Origin: GCA-2718815 sp963578105 | GTDB taxonomy: Bacteria > Planctomycetota > Planctomycetia > Pirellulales > Pirellulaceae | Direction of reading: 5' to 3' | NCBI GenBank assembly: GCA_963578105.1 | Contig: CAUZBP010000007.1 | Span: 40,604 to 104,603, forward strand | Length of the DNA stretch: 64,000 nucleotides | In this document: piece by piece, positions 1 to 8,686 of the stretch | How the letters are laid out: each line of letters begins with the position of its first letter | Numbering within the stretch: position 1 is the first letter of the stretch | Position numbers and translations under genes: made by a program | The notes under the pieces: model-generated | Databases searched by the model: none | What the model was told of the DNA's origin: nothing | What the model saw: only the letters and a program-made list of their open reading frames with translations

Positions 1-345
1 AGGAAATCCGTGATTCCGCGTGAAATCGAAGATGAGACGAGCAATGTTCTCTGCAGTTGGATTGGTATCCATCAGAAACATTGGCTCCTCCAAATCACGT
101 AGCAGGGGAACAGCAGGGTCATCTTTGCAAAGAAGCATGCGGTGATCCAGAGTTTCGTCAATCCAGCCACTGACAACCTGCTTGATATCTGAAAAATCCA
201 ACACCATTCCGCGATGGTCCAAAGCCGGGGACTCCACCGTAATAATCGCCCGACCATTGTGGCCATGTAGATGTCGACACTTGCCATCGTAGTTCAGCAG
301 GCGGTGGCCGTAGCAAAAGTCGATTTCGCGTGATACCTGGAACAT
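1..345 (-). CDS. queD: QueD/PTPS-family protein (6-carboxytetrahydropterin synthase-like), C-terminus cut by window edge
   Basis: The first 115 residues are visible. They contain a metal-binding His near residue 14 (CYGHR), then the block YDGKCRHLHGHNG, which carries the catalytic Cys and the HxH zinc ligands of the 6-pyruvoyl-tetrahydropterin synthase/QueD fold. LDHR and NPTAEN follow, matching the LDHH and NPTSE blocks of E. coli QueD. Family members convert dihydroneopterin triphosphate to 6-carboxy-tetrahydropterin (queuosine/preQ0 route) or to pyruvoyl-tetrahydropterin. An AAGGAG sits about 11 bases before the ATG, which supports the start. The Cys-containing motif favours QueD, but the C-terminal part needed to be sure lies outside the window. 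No queuosine neighbours are visible. Confidence 0.85.
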   Translation of the reverse strand, partial: MFQVSREIDFCYGHRLLNYDGKCRHLHGHNGRAIITVESPALDHRGMVLDFSDIKQVVSGWIDETLDHRMLLCKDDPAVPLLRDLEEPMFLMDTNPTAENIARLIFDFTRNHGFP

Positions 346-950
346 GAATACAAGCAACTCCTTAGCCGTTTGCAGCAATTGTTAAAAAGGCCCTGGACGG
401 GAGACGGTAGGATTGTGGCAGAAATCGGGTGTTCAACACCCCAGCTCTCCCTGCTGCCATACGACTGCCTGAAAATCTTTGGTTCAGTTGGCTTTAAATG
501 ACGATTCTCACCCGAAATAAACCACCTCAGCATTGTAGGTACAGCAGTTTCCCTCGGCGAGGGCCTCAAGCGTCGCTTTTCCAGAAGAATTTGTCGCTAG
601 CGAACTGCGCGTGACCAAAGTGGTTTTCAAATGGTGGCTTCTCTCGAACCCCAACGTAACGCACTGTCACCCGGTCGACGTTACTGCCTCCGGGAACGTG
701 ATTCCGTTGAGGGCCATGGTCGCCTGCCCGAATTTGCTTCACAAAGCTCTTGCGACGAGTGAGACGACACGTGTACACTCCGCGCAGGTTGGGGCTTGCC
801 GCTGGTGCCCCCTGAAAGGCTTATATCGATTAACCTAAGCAACTGAAAAGACAGGATTTATAACAAAAACTCTTGCAATGGAGCTTGGTCCTTTTAGAAT
901 AGAGTCTAGGAGTCCCAAGTCTTCGCAATATCTACAGAGAAAGGTAGAAG
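346..950. other. Non-coding stretch between divergent queD and a small secreted-protein gene
   Basis: Short open frames here (for example 611–838 on the plus strand and 566–778 on the minus strand) have no ribosome binding site and no recognisable protein character. The only signals I see are the queD ribosome binding site at the left end and a sigma-70-like promoter at the right end, listed separately. Confidence 0.6.
873..900 (+). promoter_or_regulatory. Candidate sigma-70 promoter for the 951 gene
   Basis: TTGCAA (873–878) and TAGAAT (895–900) are separated by 16 bases and lie about 50 bases upstream of the ATG at 951. Only these two boxes support the call. Confidence 0.35.
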
Positions 951-1286
951 ATGCGTGCGATGACATGTGGGATTTTCATGGTTGCAGGTCTGACGATCGC
1001 AGCTCTTAGCATTTGGATAGAAGGGAATCCGGTTCACGCTCAACGAAATCCTCTGCAACAACGCATAGAGAAAGGCTTGCTAGCGCTGACGGTACCGGTT
1101 GGACCGGACAAGGAGTTTGTTGCCCTCGTGGACCCCATACAAAAGGTTATGGGTGTTTATCAGGTCGATGCTGAAAGTGGCGAGATTTTGTTGAAGAGTG
1201 TCCGTAACGTCAACTGGGACCTGCAGCTCGACGAGTTTAACGGAAGTAGTCCATCGCCGCGGGAGATCCGCGCCATGCTGGAATAG
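951..1286 (+). CDS. Small exported protein of unknown function
   Basis: This is a 111-residue protein. Residues about 1–30 form a signal peptide: a short N-region, a hydrophobic stretch (FMVAGLTIAALSIW), then PVHA-Q as the likely cleavage site. The mature part of about 80 residues is soluble-looking and contains one strand-rich segment (FVALVDPIQKVMGVYQVD) ending in SPREIRAMLE. AGAAAGG precedes the ATG at a good distance. I do not recognise the family; it reads like the short secreted proteins common in planctomycetes. It lies 89 bases before an HTH/membrane protein gene in the same direction and could be co-transcribed with it. Confidence 0.7.
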   Translation: MRAMTCGIFMVAGLTIAALSIWIEGNPVHAQRNPLQQRIEKGLLALTVPVGPDKEFVALVDPIQKVMGVYQVDAESGEILLKSVRNVNWDLQLDEFNGSSPSPREIRAMLE

Positions 1287-1375
1287 GAAAGGTTTCACGG
1301 ATCCGACTCCCTTCTTCCCCGGGGCGCTCTTACAGGCGATGGTTCCCTTCCCTGCATCGACAGGAGCCTTGAGCC

Positions 1376-2686
1376 ATGGCACGCAAGTTCATTGAACTCA
1401 ACGAAGTAGCCAGCCTGCTGGGAATGACTTCCGATGAAGTCAGCGACATGCGCAGCCAGGGAGACATCCATGGATACCGGGATGGTAGTATATGGAAATT
1501 CAAAGTCGAAGAAGTGCAGAAAGCCGCCAACGATCGAGGGCTCTCAATAAGCGAAGCCGCCTTGGCAGGTGGAATGCCGCTTGGAGGCGATAGTTCGGCC
1601 TCTTCAGATGTAGACGCTGACCTGAACAATTTGTCGGATGTCCCACTGGATGATTCTAATGAATCCCTCTTAGTCACCGACGAGGAGTTGAAACCAGGCC
1701 CGGAAGAAAGTGCGTCGATTACGGTGATCGGAACCAGGAACGACGTCATTTCCGATGCCGGAAGTGATCTGCACGACCTTCAGGGACCCGAAGACTCCGG
1801 CAGCGATTTACAGCTTGTTTCGCCTAGTGGTCCCAGCGAGGTCGCACCTGCAGATCCAGATGTCCTCACCAATGGATCGGATGACCTCCTTTTGGCGGCA
1901 TCCGATCCGGAGCCCAATAGTGATGTAGAAGGAATTTCCAAGGACGCTGCCGTCGCCTCGGACAGCGGAGAAAACATCCCGTCTCGCGATTCCTCGTCGG
2001 TAGAAAATGAATCCGATTTACAGCTCGAAGAAAGTGGCCTGGTGGTTGACGAAGACAGCGAATCAGATTCCGTTTCAATTGGCGACAGTGACCTCGTGTT
2101 AGGCAGTTCCCCCGGAAACGATATCGTTCTCAGTTCGGGCGATAGTGGCATCTCGCTGAGCAGCCCCTCGGATACGGGTCTTGCTCTGACAGGTCTTTCT
2201 CTGACGGAATTCGAACTGGACGGATCCTCTGCAGAATCAGGATTAGAATTGCCCGGAGACATTTCACCACTCGAGGAGGAAGGTGTAGCCTCCGGCGAAA
2301 TCACCCCTGACGATTTCTTACTCACACCGGTAGACGAAGGCACTGGCGATGAAAGCGACAGTGGATCCCAGGTCATTGCATTAGGTCCTGACGACAGCTA
2401 CAGCGAGGACATCCTGGACACCGAAGCGTCGGCGGCTCTGCAGGAGGCCGAACCCCTGACGACTGCCAGCCAGCCCGGAACGACTCCCAGCGTCATGCCC
2501 GCAGCAGCAACCTCCGAATCTACCTATTCGATCTGGAATGTCTTGGCGCTCTCCATGATTGTAGTTTTTCTAATGTTGACCGGGATGTTCATGTATGACT
2601 TGGTCCGTCACATCTGGAGTTGGGACGAACCTTATTCGCTCAACAGTGGACTAATGGACTGGTTATTATCGACACTGGGTGGCTAG
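1376..2686 (+). CDS. Excisionase-type HTH domain, Ser/Asp-rich linker and C-terminal membrane anchor
   Basis: The 436-residue protein has three parts. Residues about 5–52 resemble a MerR/excisionase-type DNA-binding domain (IELNEVASLLGM…GYRDGSIWKFKVEEVQKA). Residues about 65–375 are strongly acidic, Ser/Asp/Gly-rich and probably disordered. Within this stretch short units of the form S-D-L-x-L or S-G-x-x-L recur about nine times (SDLQLVS, SDLQLEES, SDLVLGSS, SGLELPGD). A single hydrophobic helix follows (NVLALSMIVVFLMLTGMFMYDLV), with a short tail of about 27 residues. The order suggests a DNA-binding head tethered to the membrane by a flexible acidic linker, but DNA binding is inferred from fold resemblance only; such domains can also bind protein. 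Function unknown. Confidence 0.8.
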   Translation: MARKFIELNEVASLLGMTSDEVSDMRSQGDIHGYRDGSIWKFKVEEVQKAANDRGLSISEAALAGGMPLGGDSSASSDVDADLNNLSDVPLDDSNESLLVTDEELKPGPEESASITVIGTRNDVISDAGSDLHDLQGPEDSGSDLQLVSPSGPSEVAPADPDVLTNGSDDLLLAASDPEPNSDVEGISKDAAVASDSGENIPSRDSSSVENESDLQLEESGLVVDEDSESDSVSIGDSDLVLGSSPGNDIVLSSGDSGISLSSPSDTGLALTGLSLTEFELDGSSAESGLELPGDISPLEEEGVASGEITPDDFLLTPVDEGTGDESDSGSQVIALGPDDSYSEDILDTEASAALQEAEPLTTASQPGTTPSVMPAAATSESTYSIWNVLALSMIVVFLMLTGMFMYDLVRHIWSWDEPYSLNSGLMDWLLSTLGG

Positions 2687-3069
2687 TCGATTTTGGATAG
2701 CATCCACCCCCGGGTACAACAGACCGTTCAGAACCCGCTGCCTCCGGCCCATTCCGGTGTCCGGGAAGCCTAAATGGCCCTGTACGTTTTGGGGGTTGAA
2801 GCGATATAATCTTAAAAGCTTGAGGCTGCCCAGCTAGAGAAACCGGCTGACCATCTTGGCCACCAGGCACTCATTCCAGGTGATCGGCCGAAGGCTGGAC
2901 TCGGAGAACTCGCATGCTGTGAGCGATCTTCCGACCAGACTCGCGCCACATCGTTGTGCCTCACAGCCTGCTCGCTGCCTTCCCTGGCTTGGTTCGCGTG
3001 CTTCGCAGCCTTACACGGAAGTTTCAAGTTCCAAGCAAAGGATGTTGCCCAACCTTCACGGGGAAAAAA
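2687..3069. other. Intergenic region with a TATAAT box before the lipoprotein gene
   Basis: No convincing gene. A perfect TATAAT lies at 2805–2810 without a good −35 hexamer. It could drive the lipoprotein–ccsA–crcB group, leaving a long leader. An open frame in the lipoprotein frame extends upstream to a GTG at 2956, but that extension (residues of the type GLVRVLRSLTRKF) has no ribosome binding site and would spoil the signal peptide. Confidence 0.45.
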
Positions 3070-4200
3070 TTGTTGGTTCGAATTTTACAGGGACAACTCC
3101 CAGCCAGATCAATTCTGCGACTCGCACAAGCTGTAGTGCTTGCTGGGTCGGGCCTGTTGATTGCGCTTGGATGTGGTCGACAGGAACAGATTCGGACCTA
3201 TCGTATTTCCAAACCGGATCCTACCGATCAGCGGTATCCCGGGCAAACTCCCGACCGTACCCTGGCCGCGATCATTTTACGTGAGAATCAAGGTTGGTTT
3301 TTCAAATTGACTGGACCCCATGACGTGGTTGGTGATCAGGTTAAAACTTTTCGCGAGTTCATCCAGTCGGTGAAATTTTCGAAAAACCCGAACGCGGCGC
3401 CGGCTTGGTCGACACCGGACCAGTGGAAAAGATTACCGGGAACTGGCATTCGATTTGCCACGCTTCAAATTCCGACCCAGACCGGCCCTCTCGACTTGTC
3501 CGTGACGCCCCTTTCTCTTCCACCCCAAAACTCTGACACCTATGTGTTGTCCAATATCAACCGCTGGCGGAACGAACTGGGACTGGCACCTCTTTCAACA
3601 CCGGACCATTCCCAGGTGACAACAACTGTGGCACTCGAAGATGGCCAGGCGACTCTGGTTGATCTGTCAGGTCATCGCAGTGCAAATGCCGGAGACCGCT
3701 TGCCCATGACTCCCAGCCCGACAACTACCGGGCCATCCAATCGGACATCCGCCGTTTCCCAGACACAAGTCGAATACGTCACTCCACCCGGTTGGCAGCC
3801 TGGCGAGCGAGTTGTATCACGTGGCGGAATTACGTTGCGTTATGTGGTGGCGCTGGAGGTCATCGACGGAGACCAACGGATAGAAATCACCGTTAGTACT
3901 TTTCCGCCTCGGATGGCCAACGTCCTGGACAACATCAATCGTTGGCGTCTTCAGATCGGTCTCGAGGAAACCCGAGACACCGAATTGGAAAAGCAACTAC
4001 AAGAGGTTCGGGTGGGAAACATTTCAGGTCAGTTGATTGAACTGACCAGTCCCGACAAAATCCAACCACGGCAAAGTATTTACGCCGTCCTGACATCGCA
4101 CGCTGGGCTGGCTTGGTTTATCAAATTGAAAGGCGATGCCGGGTTGGCGCTTCGAGAACGAAAACATTTCGAGCAGTTTTACTCTTCGATCCGTTTCTGA
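3070..4200 (+). CDS. Lipoprotein with a duplicated NINRWR motif, preceding the cytochrome c maturation gene
   Basis: A lipobox (LLIALGC) follows a hydrophobic segment, so this is a predicted lipoprotein. With the TTG at 3070, which has GGGGA six bases upstream, the lipid-modified Cys is residue 35; a longer GTG start at 2956 is possible but less likely. The mature part of about 340 residues contains two related halves. The first has GWFFKLTGP…FREFIQSVKF and later LSNINRWRNELGL; the second has LDNINRWRLQIGLEET, then AWFIKLKGD…FEQFYSSIRF. This indicates an internal duplication with the blocks in permuted order. I do not recognise a named family. It ends 18 bases before the ResB–CcsA gene, so a role in the same membrane system is plausible but inferred. 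Confidence 0.7.
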   Translation: MLVRILQGQLPARSILRLAQAVVLAGSGLLIALGCGRQEQIRTYRISKPDPTDQRYPGQTPDRTLAAIILRENQGWFFKLTGPHDVVGDQVKTFREFIQSVKFSKNPNAAPAWSTPDQWKRLPGTGIRFATLQIPTQTGPLDLSVTPLSLPPQNSDTYVLSNINRWRNELGLAPLSTPDHSQVTTTVALEDGQATLVDLSGHRSANAGDRLPMTPSPTTTGPSNRTSAVSQTQVEYVTPPGWQPGERVVSRGGITLRYVVALEVIDGDQRIEITVSTFPPRMANVLDNINRWRLQIGLEETRDTELEKQLQEVRVGNISGQLIELTSPDKIQPRQSIYAVLTSHAGLAWFIKLKGDAGLALRERKHFEQFYSSIRF

Positions 4201-4218
4201 CTCCGACGAGATTTCCGC

Positions 4219-7200
4219 ATGTCGACCAACAAACTTATTCCAGAAACTGCCAGCTCAAGAGATGAGTCGAACGCGTTTTTCGACGCTATCGGCTCTCGCT
4301 CTGCCATCGTTCTGCAAATCCTCAAGGGATTTGCATCGTTGAAGCTGACGGTGGTCCTCTTTGCGCTGTCAATCTTTCTAATTTTGATTGGAACGCTGGC
4401 TCAAATCGACATGGGCATCTGGGAGGTGATGGAAGACTACTTCACCTCATGGGTAGCCATTGTTCCTTTTCAGGTTTTTTTCCCTCGCTCCTGGTTTCCC
4501 AATTGGCAGAACATCCCTGGCTGGCTTCCCTTCCCGGGAGGTGCGTCGATCGGCACGATGACTGTCATTAATTTGATAGCCGCCCACCTCGTAAGATTCA
4601 AAATTCAGGCCAGGGGATTCCGACTGGCGGTTGGATTGACCACCATCGTCTTAGGCATTTTCGTCACTGCGCTGGTGGTCACGAGCGGCCACAATGCAAA
4701 CGGAGCTCAGGGCGACCCGCCCATCGATTACAAGACACTCTGGCTGTGTTTCAAATCGTTTCTGCTGGCGAGCGGGCTGTTTGTCGGCGGTTATGCCGGC
4801 TCCTTGTTCACCCGGCAGAAACGGGGCATCTTTGCCGCCACAACGATCGCCAGTCTCTTGCTGCTTACTACAACGATCTGGCTCTTCGTCCAAGGAGACC
4901 GTGTTTATCTGGGCGACGCGGGCATGCGAATCTTGTGGCAACTGCAGCAGGCCGGATTCGGTTCTCTCATTCTGTTAGGCGGCTGCTGGATGGTGTTCAG
5001 AAAGCGTGCCGGAATTGTTTTGCTTCACTCTGGTGTTGGCCTGCTCATGTTCGGCCAGTTTTTTGTCACCCAGTACGACGTCGAAGAACAGATGACAATT
5101 CCCGAGGGCAATACCATTGACTACGGGCAGGACATTCGGGCCGTCGAACTGGCAATTGTCCGCGAAGATTCGCAAGAAAATTTAGTCACTGCCGTTCCCT
5201 TGATTCGAAATGGCAAGTCGTCTGGATTCCTTGACCAAAAATCCATCCGGCCCGATGCCTTACCGTTTGACATTGAGGTGATTGAATTTTTCAGGAACTC
5301 GACCTTTCGAGAGTTGGAACCGGATCAGGAGAATATCGCCACTCATGGTGTTGGACTGAGGTACGTTGCGGAGCGACTGCGGCCCGGTAGCGGAACGGGC
5401 GACAGTAAAGTCAACCTGGCATCTGCCTATGTCAGGCTGACCCAACGCAACGGTTTCAAGGTCCTGGGAACCTACCTTTTGTCGCAACCCTTGGGCAATC
5501 AGGAACGGATCGAGGTCGACGGCAAAGATTTTGAACTGTCAGTTCGCTTTGAACGACACTACAAACCCTACTCGGTGCAACTGATTGACGTGCGGGCCGA
5601 CCACTACCTGGGAACAACCACTCCGAAAAACTATTCTTCTGACATCCGCCTGGTTCACCAAGGACTCAACGTCGATCGTGAAGATCACATCTGGATGAAT
5701 AATCCACTTCGATTTGCCGGAGAGACTTTTTACCAGAGTGGTTATCAAAATATTCAAGGACGAGAGTACACGACTTTTCAGGTAGTCAAAAACGCAGGCT
5801 GGATGATCCCTTACGTATCCTGCATGCTGGTGCTATTCGGCATGACCTACCATTTTCTCACAAAACTCATTGGGTTTCTTCTGCGGCACGAACGGGGTAC
5901 GGAAGAACAGTCTGCCGGAAGGGGAGCCGTCTGGGTACCGTTAATCGTTACCGCTTTGGTGGTGCTGGGACTGGGATACTTCACCTTCAAGGATCCGCAA
6001 AACTCAACAGAAATGAACATCCACGAATTCGGCAAACTGCCACTCGTGAATGAGGGACGAGTAAAACCATACGATACGTTAGCGCGCAACAGCTTACGAT
6101 TTATATCTGACCGAGCAACCTACAAGGATACAGAGGGCAAACGCCAACCAGCCATTCGCTGGTTACTGGATGTGCTGAGCCACTCCGGTGATGCCGAACG
6201 TCATCGCGTTTTTCGTATTCAAAATCTGAATGTGCTAAATACCCTTGGACTGCCTCGCCGACAGCGATACCGTTACGCTTTGGAAGAATTCAAACCACGC
6301 ATGGACGAATTCCGCAAGCAGGTGGAACTGGCCCGGTCCAGCGACATCGAGCAACTCTCGGTCTACCAAAAGAAGATCCTGGAATTAGAAGAACGTCTGC
6401 AACTCTACTTCAAACTCCGCGAATCTTATCGCGTGCCAGATCTCTCGATGACGGGGCCAGATCAACAATTGTATTTATTGTTAGCCATGGCACGTGCCGA
6501 TCGTGAATTGGCGGAAGCTCCTGTTCCACGTGCGATTCCTGCGGGCTCCGATTCCTCGGATGAAACATGGCTTCCCCTGGCTTCTGCCTTGAACACACTC
6601 TCCCTGAAAAACATGGCTAAGAATTTCGAAGCCGCCGACCCAGAGGAACTTTCTCAACGCCTGGTGGATCGGCTGTTGAGCGAAGAAGGTCTGGCAAAGC
6701 TGATCCCGTTGCGGGTCACTAACATGATCGAAGATATTTTGAGAAACAATGACACATCATCGTCTGACAGCGAACTTAAAGTCAAAGCGCGGCAAATGTA
6801 TGGGCAAATGGATGAAGCCATGCGCAAGAGCACGCACGAGGCTGCCCGGCAAGCCCTGCGGCGCGAGGTCGGTCCGCTCAAGTTGCAACTGCAAACAGCC
6901 ATTCAGCAGTCCCTGAAAGGTGAAACACTCCAAAGCCCCACTAATCTGTTCTCGCAAGCAATGGAAACGATGATGTCCTCGTACCGGGAAGACAATTCGG
7001 AACCATTCAACGTGGCGATACAGGAATTTCAAAACGCCCTGACAAGTGCTCGACGCCAACAGCACCAGACCGAATCAACGGCATTTGAATCCTTTTTCAA
7101 CCATGCCTCCCTGTTTACACAATCCCAGATTCTCTACCTGCTGGTGTTCTTTCTCTCCCTGGTCTCCTGGATCGGCTGGCGTCAACCTTTAAACCGAACC

Positions 7201-8037
7201 GCATTCTGCTTAATCGTGCTGGCGTTGCTGATTCACTCTTTTGCGCTGCTGGCCAGGATTTATTTATCCGGCAGACCCCCGGTAACCAATCTCTACTCAT
7301 CTGCAGTCTTTATCGGTTGGGGGTGCGTTATCCTGGGAATCGCGCTGGAACGGTTGTTTGGATTGGGGATTGGTAATGTACTGGGTGCCGCCACCGGTTT
7401 TTCCACACTGATTATTGCGCATTCTCTGTCAGGAAACGGTGATACGATCGGCGTCTTGCAGGCAGTTCTGGACACACAGTTTTGGCTGGCAACGCACGTG
7501 GTTTGCGTGACTTGTGGATATGCAGCAACCTTATTCGCCGGTGCTGCAGGTATTTTCTACATCCTTTTTGGTATCCTGACGCCCGCGGGTTCACCCGCAG
7601 TGAGAAAATCGACCGCGCGGATCATCTACGGAGTCATCTGCTTTGCAATCCTCTTCAGTTTTGTGGGAACCGTGCTGGGAGGCCTCTGGGCTGATGACTC
7701 CTGGGGCCGATTTTGGGGCTGGGACCCGAAAGAAAATGGTGCGCTCATCATTGTCATTTGGAATGCGCTGGTTTTGCACGCGCGCTGGGGGGGCATGGTC
7801 CGGGAACGAGGACTTGCGGTGCTGGCCACCGCGGGTAACATTGCGGTGATTTGGTCCTGGTTTGGTGTCAACGAACTGGGAGTTGGCTTGCATTCCTACG
7901 GATTTACGGAAGGCGTTTTATTTAAGTTGGCATGCTGGGTGTTATTCCATTTGGGGATCGTCGGCATGGGGCTCGTACCTACGGACAAGTGGTGGAGCTA
8001 TCGCCGCTGTGCGGAAACGTCAACTTTGTCTTCATGA
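4219..8037 (+). CDS. ccsA: Cytochrome c maturation protein, ResB (Ccs1) fused to CcsA
   Basis: This 1272-residue membrane protein joins both halves of the System II cytochrome c synthase. Residues about 30–560 are ResB-like: paired N-terminal helices (LTVVLFALSIFLILIGTLAQ), further helices, a large periplasmic domain, and a closing helix. Residues about 565–960 hold another helix and a long soluble, partly coiled region. The C-terminal quarter is CcsA, with the tryptophan-rich haem motif WGRFWGWDPKENG and candidate haem-ligand histidines in LATHV and VGLHSYGF. Family role: moving haem out of the cell and attaching it to CxxCH apocytochromes. Fusions of this kind are known elsewhere, and the large insert between the halves resembles planctomycete versions. 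The start ATG lacks a strong ribosome binding site. Confidence 0.93.
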   Translation: MSTNKLIPETASSRDESNAFFDAIGSRSAIVLQILKGFASLKLTVVLFALSIFLILIGTLAQIDMGIWEVMEDYFTSWVAIVPFQVFFPRSWFPNWQNIPGWLPFPGGASIGTMTVINLIAAHLVRFKIQARGFRLAVGLTTIVLGIFVTALVVTSGHNANGAQGDPPIDYKTLWLCFKSFLLASGLFVGGYAGSLFTRQKRGIFAATTIASLLLLTTTIWLFVQGDRVYLGDAGMRILWQLQQAGFGSLILLGGCWMVFRKRAGIVLLHSGVGLLMFGQFFVTQYDVEEQMTIPEGNTIDYGQDIRAVELAIVREDSQENLVTAVPLIRNGKSSGFLDQKSIRPDALPFDIEVIEFFRNSTFRELEPDQENIATHGVGLRYVAERLRPGSGTGDSKVNLASAYVRLTQRNGFKVLGTYLLSQPLGNQERIEVDGKDFELSVRFERHYKPYSVQLIDVRADHYLGTTTPKNYSSDIRLVHQGLNVDREDHIWMNNPLRFAGETFYQSGYQNIQGREYTTFQVVKNAGWMIPYVSCMLVLFGMTYHFLTKLIGFLLRHERGTEEQSAGRGAVWVPLIVTALVVLGLGYFTFKDPQNSTEMNIHEFGKLPLVNEGRVKPYDTLARNSLRFISDRATYKDTEGKRQPAIRWLLDVLSHSGDAERHRVFRIQNLNVLNTLGLPRRQRYRYALEEFKPRMDEFRKQVELARSSDIEQLSVYQKKILELEERLQLYFKLRESYRVPDLSMTGPDQQLYLLLAMARADRELAEAPVPRAIPAGSDSSDETWLPLASALNTLSLKNMAKNFEAADPEELSQRLVDRLLSEEGLAKLIPLRVTNMIEDILRNNDTSSSDSELKVKARQMYGQMDEAMRKSTHEAARQALRREVGPLKLQLQTAIQQSLKGETLQSPTNLFSQAMETMMSSYREDNSEPFNVAIQEFQNALTSARRQQHQTESTAFESFFNHASLFTQSQILYLLVFFLSLVSWIGWRQPLNRTAFCLIVLALLIHSFALLARIYLSGRPPVTNLYSSAVFIGWGCVILGIALERLFGLGIGNVLGAATGFSTLIIAHSLSGNGDTIGVLQAVLDTQFWLATHVVCVTCGYAATLFAGAAGIFYILFGILTPAGSPAVRKSTARIIYGVICFAILFSFVGTVLGGLWADDSWGRFWGWDPKENGALIIVIWNALVLHARWGGMVRERGLAVLATAGNIAVIWSWFGVNELGVGLHSYGFTEGVLFKLACWVLFHLGIVGMGLVPTDKWWSYRRCAETSTLSS

Positions 8038-8417
8038 ATTTGTTCATTGACATCTGCTTGATCGCCGTTTCAGCCGCTCTGGGTGCTCTCACGCGTACCG
8101 GTGTTTCACACTTGTGCCGCAGAATACTGGGTGACGGATTTCCTTTAGGAACTCTCCTGGTCAACGTGACTGGATGTTTCCTGTTAGGTCTGTTGGTCGC
8201 CTGTGGACCGCCTACCCAGAACCGTAGAATGTACCTTGCCCTGGCAAGTGGTTTCCTGGGATCCTTGACGACTTTTTCGACCTTCGGACTGGAAGCCGTT
8301 TCCCACGCCCAACGCGGAAACTGGCACATTAGTACAACGAGTGTACTGGCAAACCTTGTGCTTGGCTTTCTTGCAGTTTTCGTCGGCCTTTTGATCGGTT
8401 CCAAGATTCACGCTTAG
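8034..8417 (+). CDS. crcB: Fluoride ion channel CrcB/Fluc
   Basis: The 127-residue protein has four hydrophobic helices and the family blocks ALGALTR, GTLLVNVTGCFLLG and GFLGSLTTFSTF, the last being the signature of the fluoride-conducting dimer. The ATG at 8034 overlaps the ccsA stop as ATGA, indicating translational coupling; the open frame extends further upstream inside ccsA, but that part is a shadow. CrcB exports fluoride that enters as HF. I see no fluoride riboswitch, and its coupling to ccsA suggests constitutive co-expression. The stop overlaps by three bases the stop of an unexplained minus-strand open frame. Confidence 0.93.
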   Translation: MNLFIDICLIAVSAALGALTRTGVSHLCRRILGDGFPLGTLLVNVTGCFLLGLLVACGPPTQNRRMYLALASGFLGSLTTFSTFGLEAVSHAQRGNWHISTTSVLANLVLGFLAVFVGLLIGSKIHA

Positions 8418-8686
8418 CGATTCACCAGACTCAACAAGGCACTGACCAAGTTTCCACTCGCAACCAGGAGCCCCACGGCAGAACAGGTCTGGTAGACAGC
8501 CTCTCTGTTTTCCAGAATTCTCCGGAAACTCAACGCGAGGTCCAGTTCCCGGAGCGGGTGCTTGACATTCTCGGTAATCGGAACCACAGCAATTCGGTTT
8601 CTCTGGTCGCAGGCACCCAGAACTGCTGGTATGGCACCAACATTCGAATTAGGTTCACCAATGGCAAAGGTTGATTGCCCATCGGC
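8414..8686 (-). other. Unexplained open frame overlapping the 3' end of the AsmA-like gene
   Basis: In the +2 frame relative to the AsmA-like gene, 90 sense codons run from just after a TGA (8687–8689) to TAA (8414–8416). They read like protein: FAIGEPNSNVGAIPAVLGAC, then ITENVKHPLRELDLALSF, then AVYQTCSAVGLLVAS. There is no ATG; a GTG near 8580 is the only ordinary start. It may be a chance frame, the original C-terminus of another gene, or an extension reached by frameshift. Confidence 0.2.

Noticed and set aside
611..838. Plus-strand 75-codon frame
   Set aside because: No ribosome binding site, and no homology-like features; surrounding DNA is non-coding in every frame.
1780..2376. 198-codon antisense frame in the Ser/Asp-rich gene
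   Set aside because: Mirror of the repetitive TCN/GAN codons on the other strand; product is Ser/Pro/Arg low complexity.
3061..3110. tRNA-like GGTTCGAAT T-loop string
   Set aside because: No acceptor or anticodon arms can be drawn around it, and it lies inside the lipoprotein signal peptide frame.
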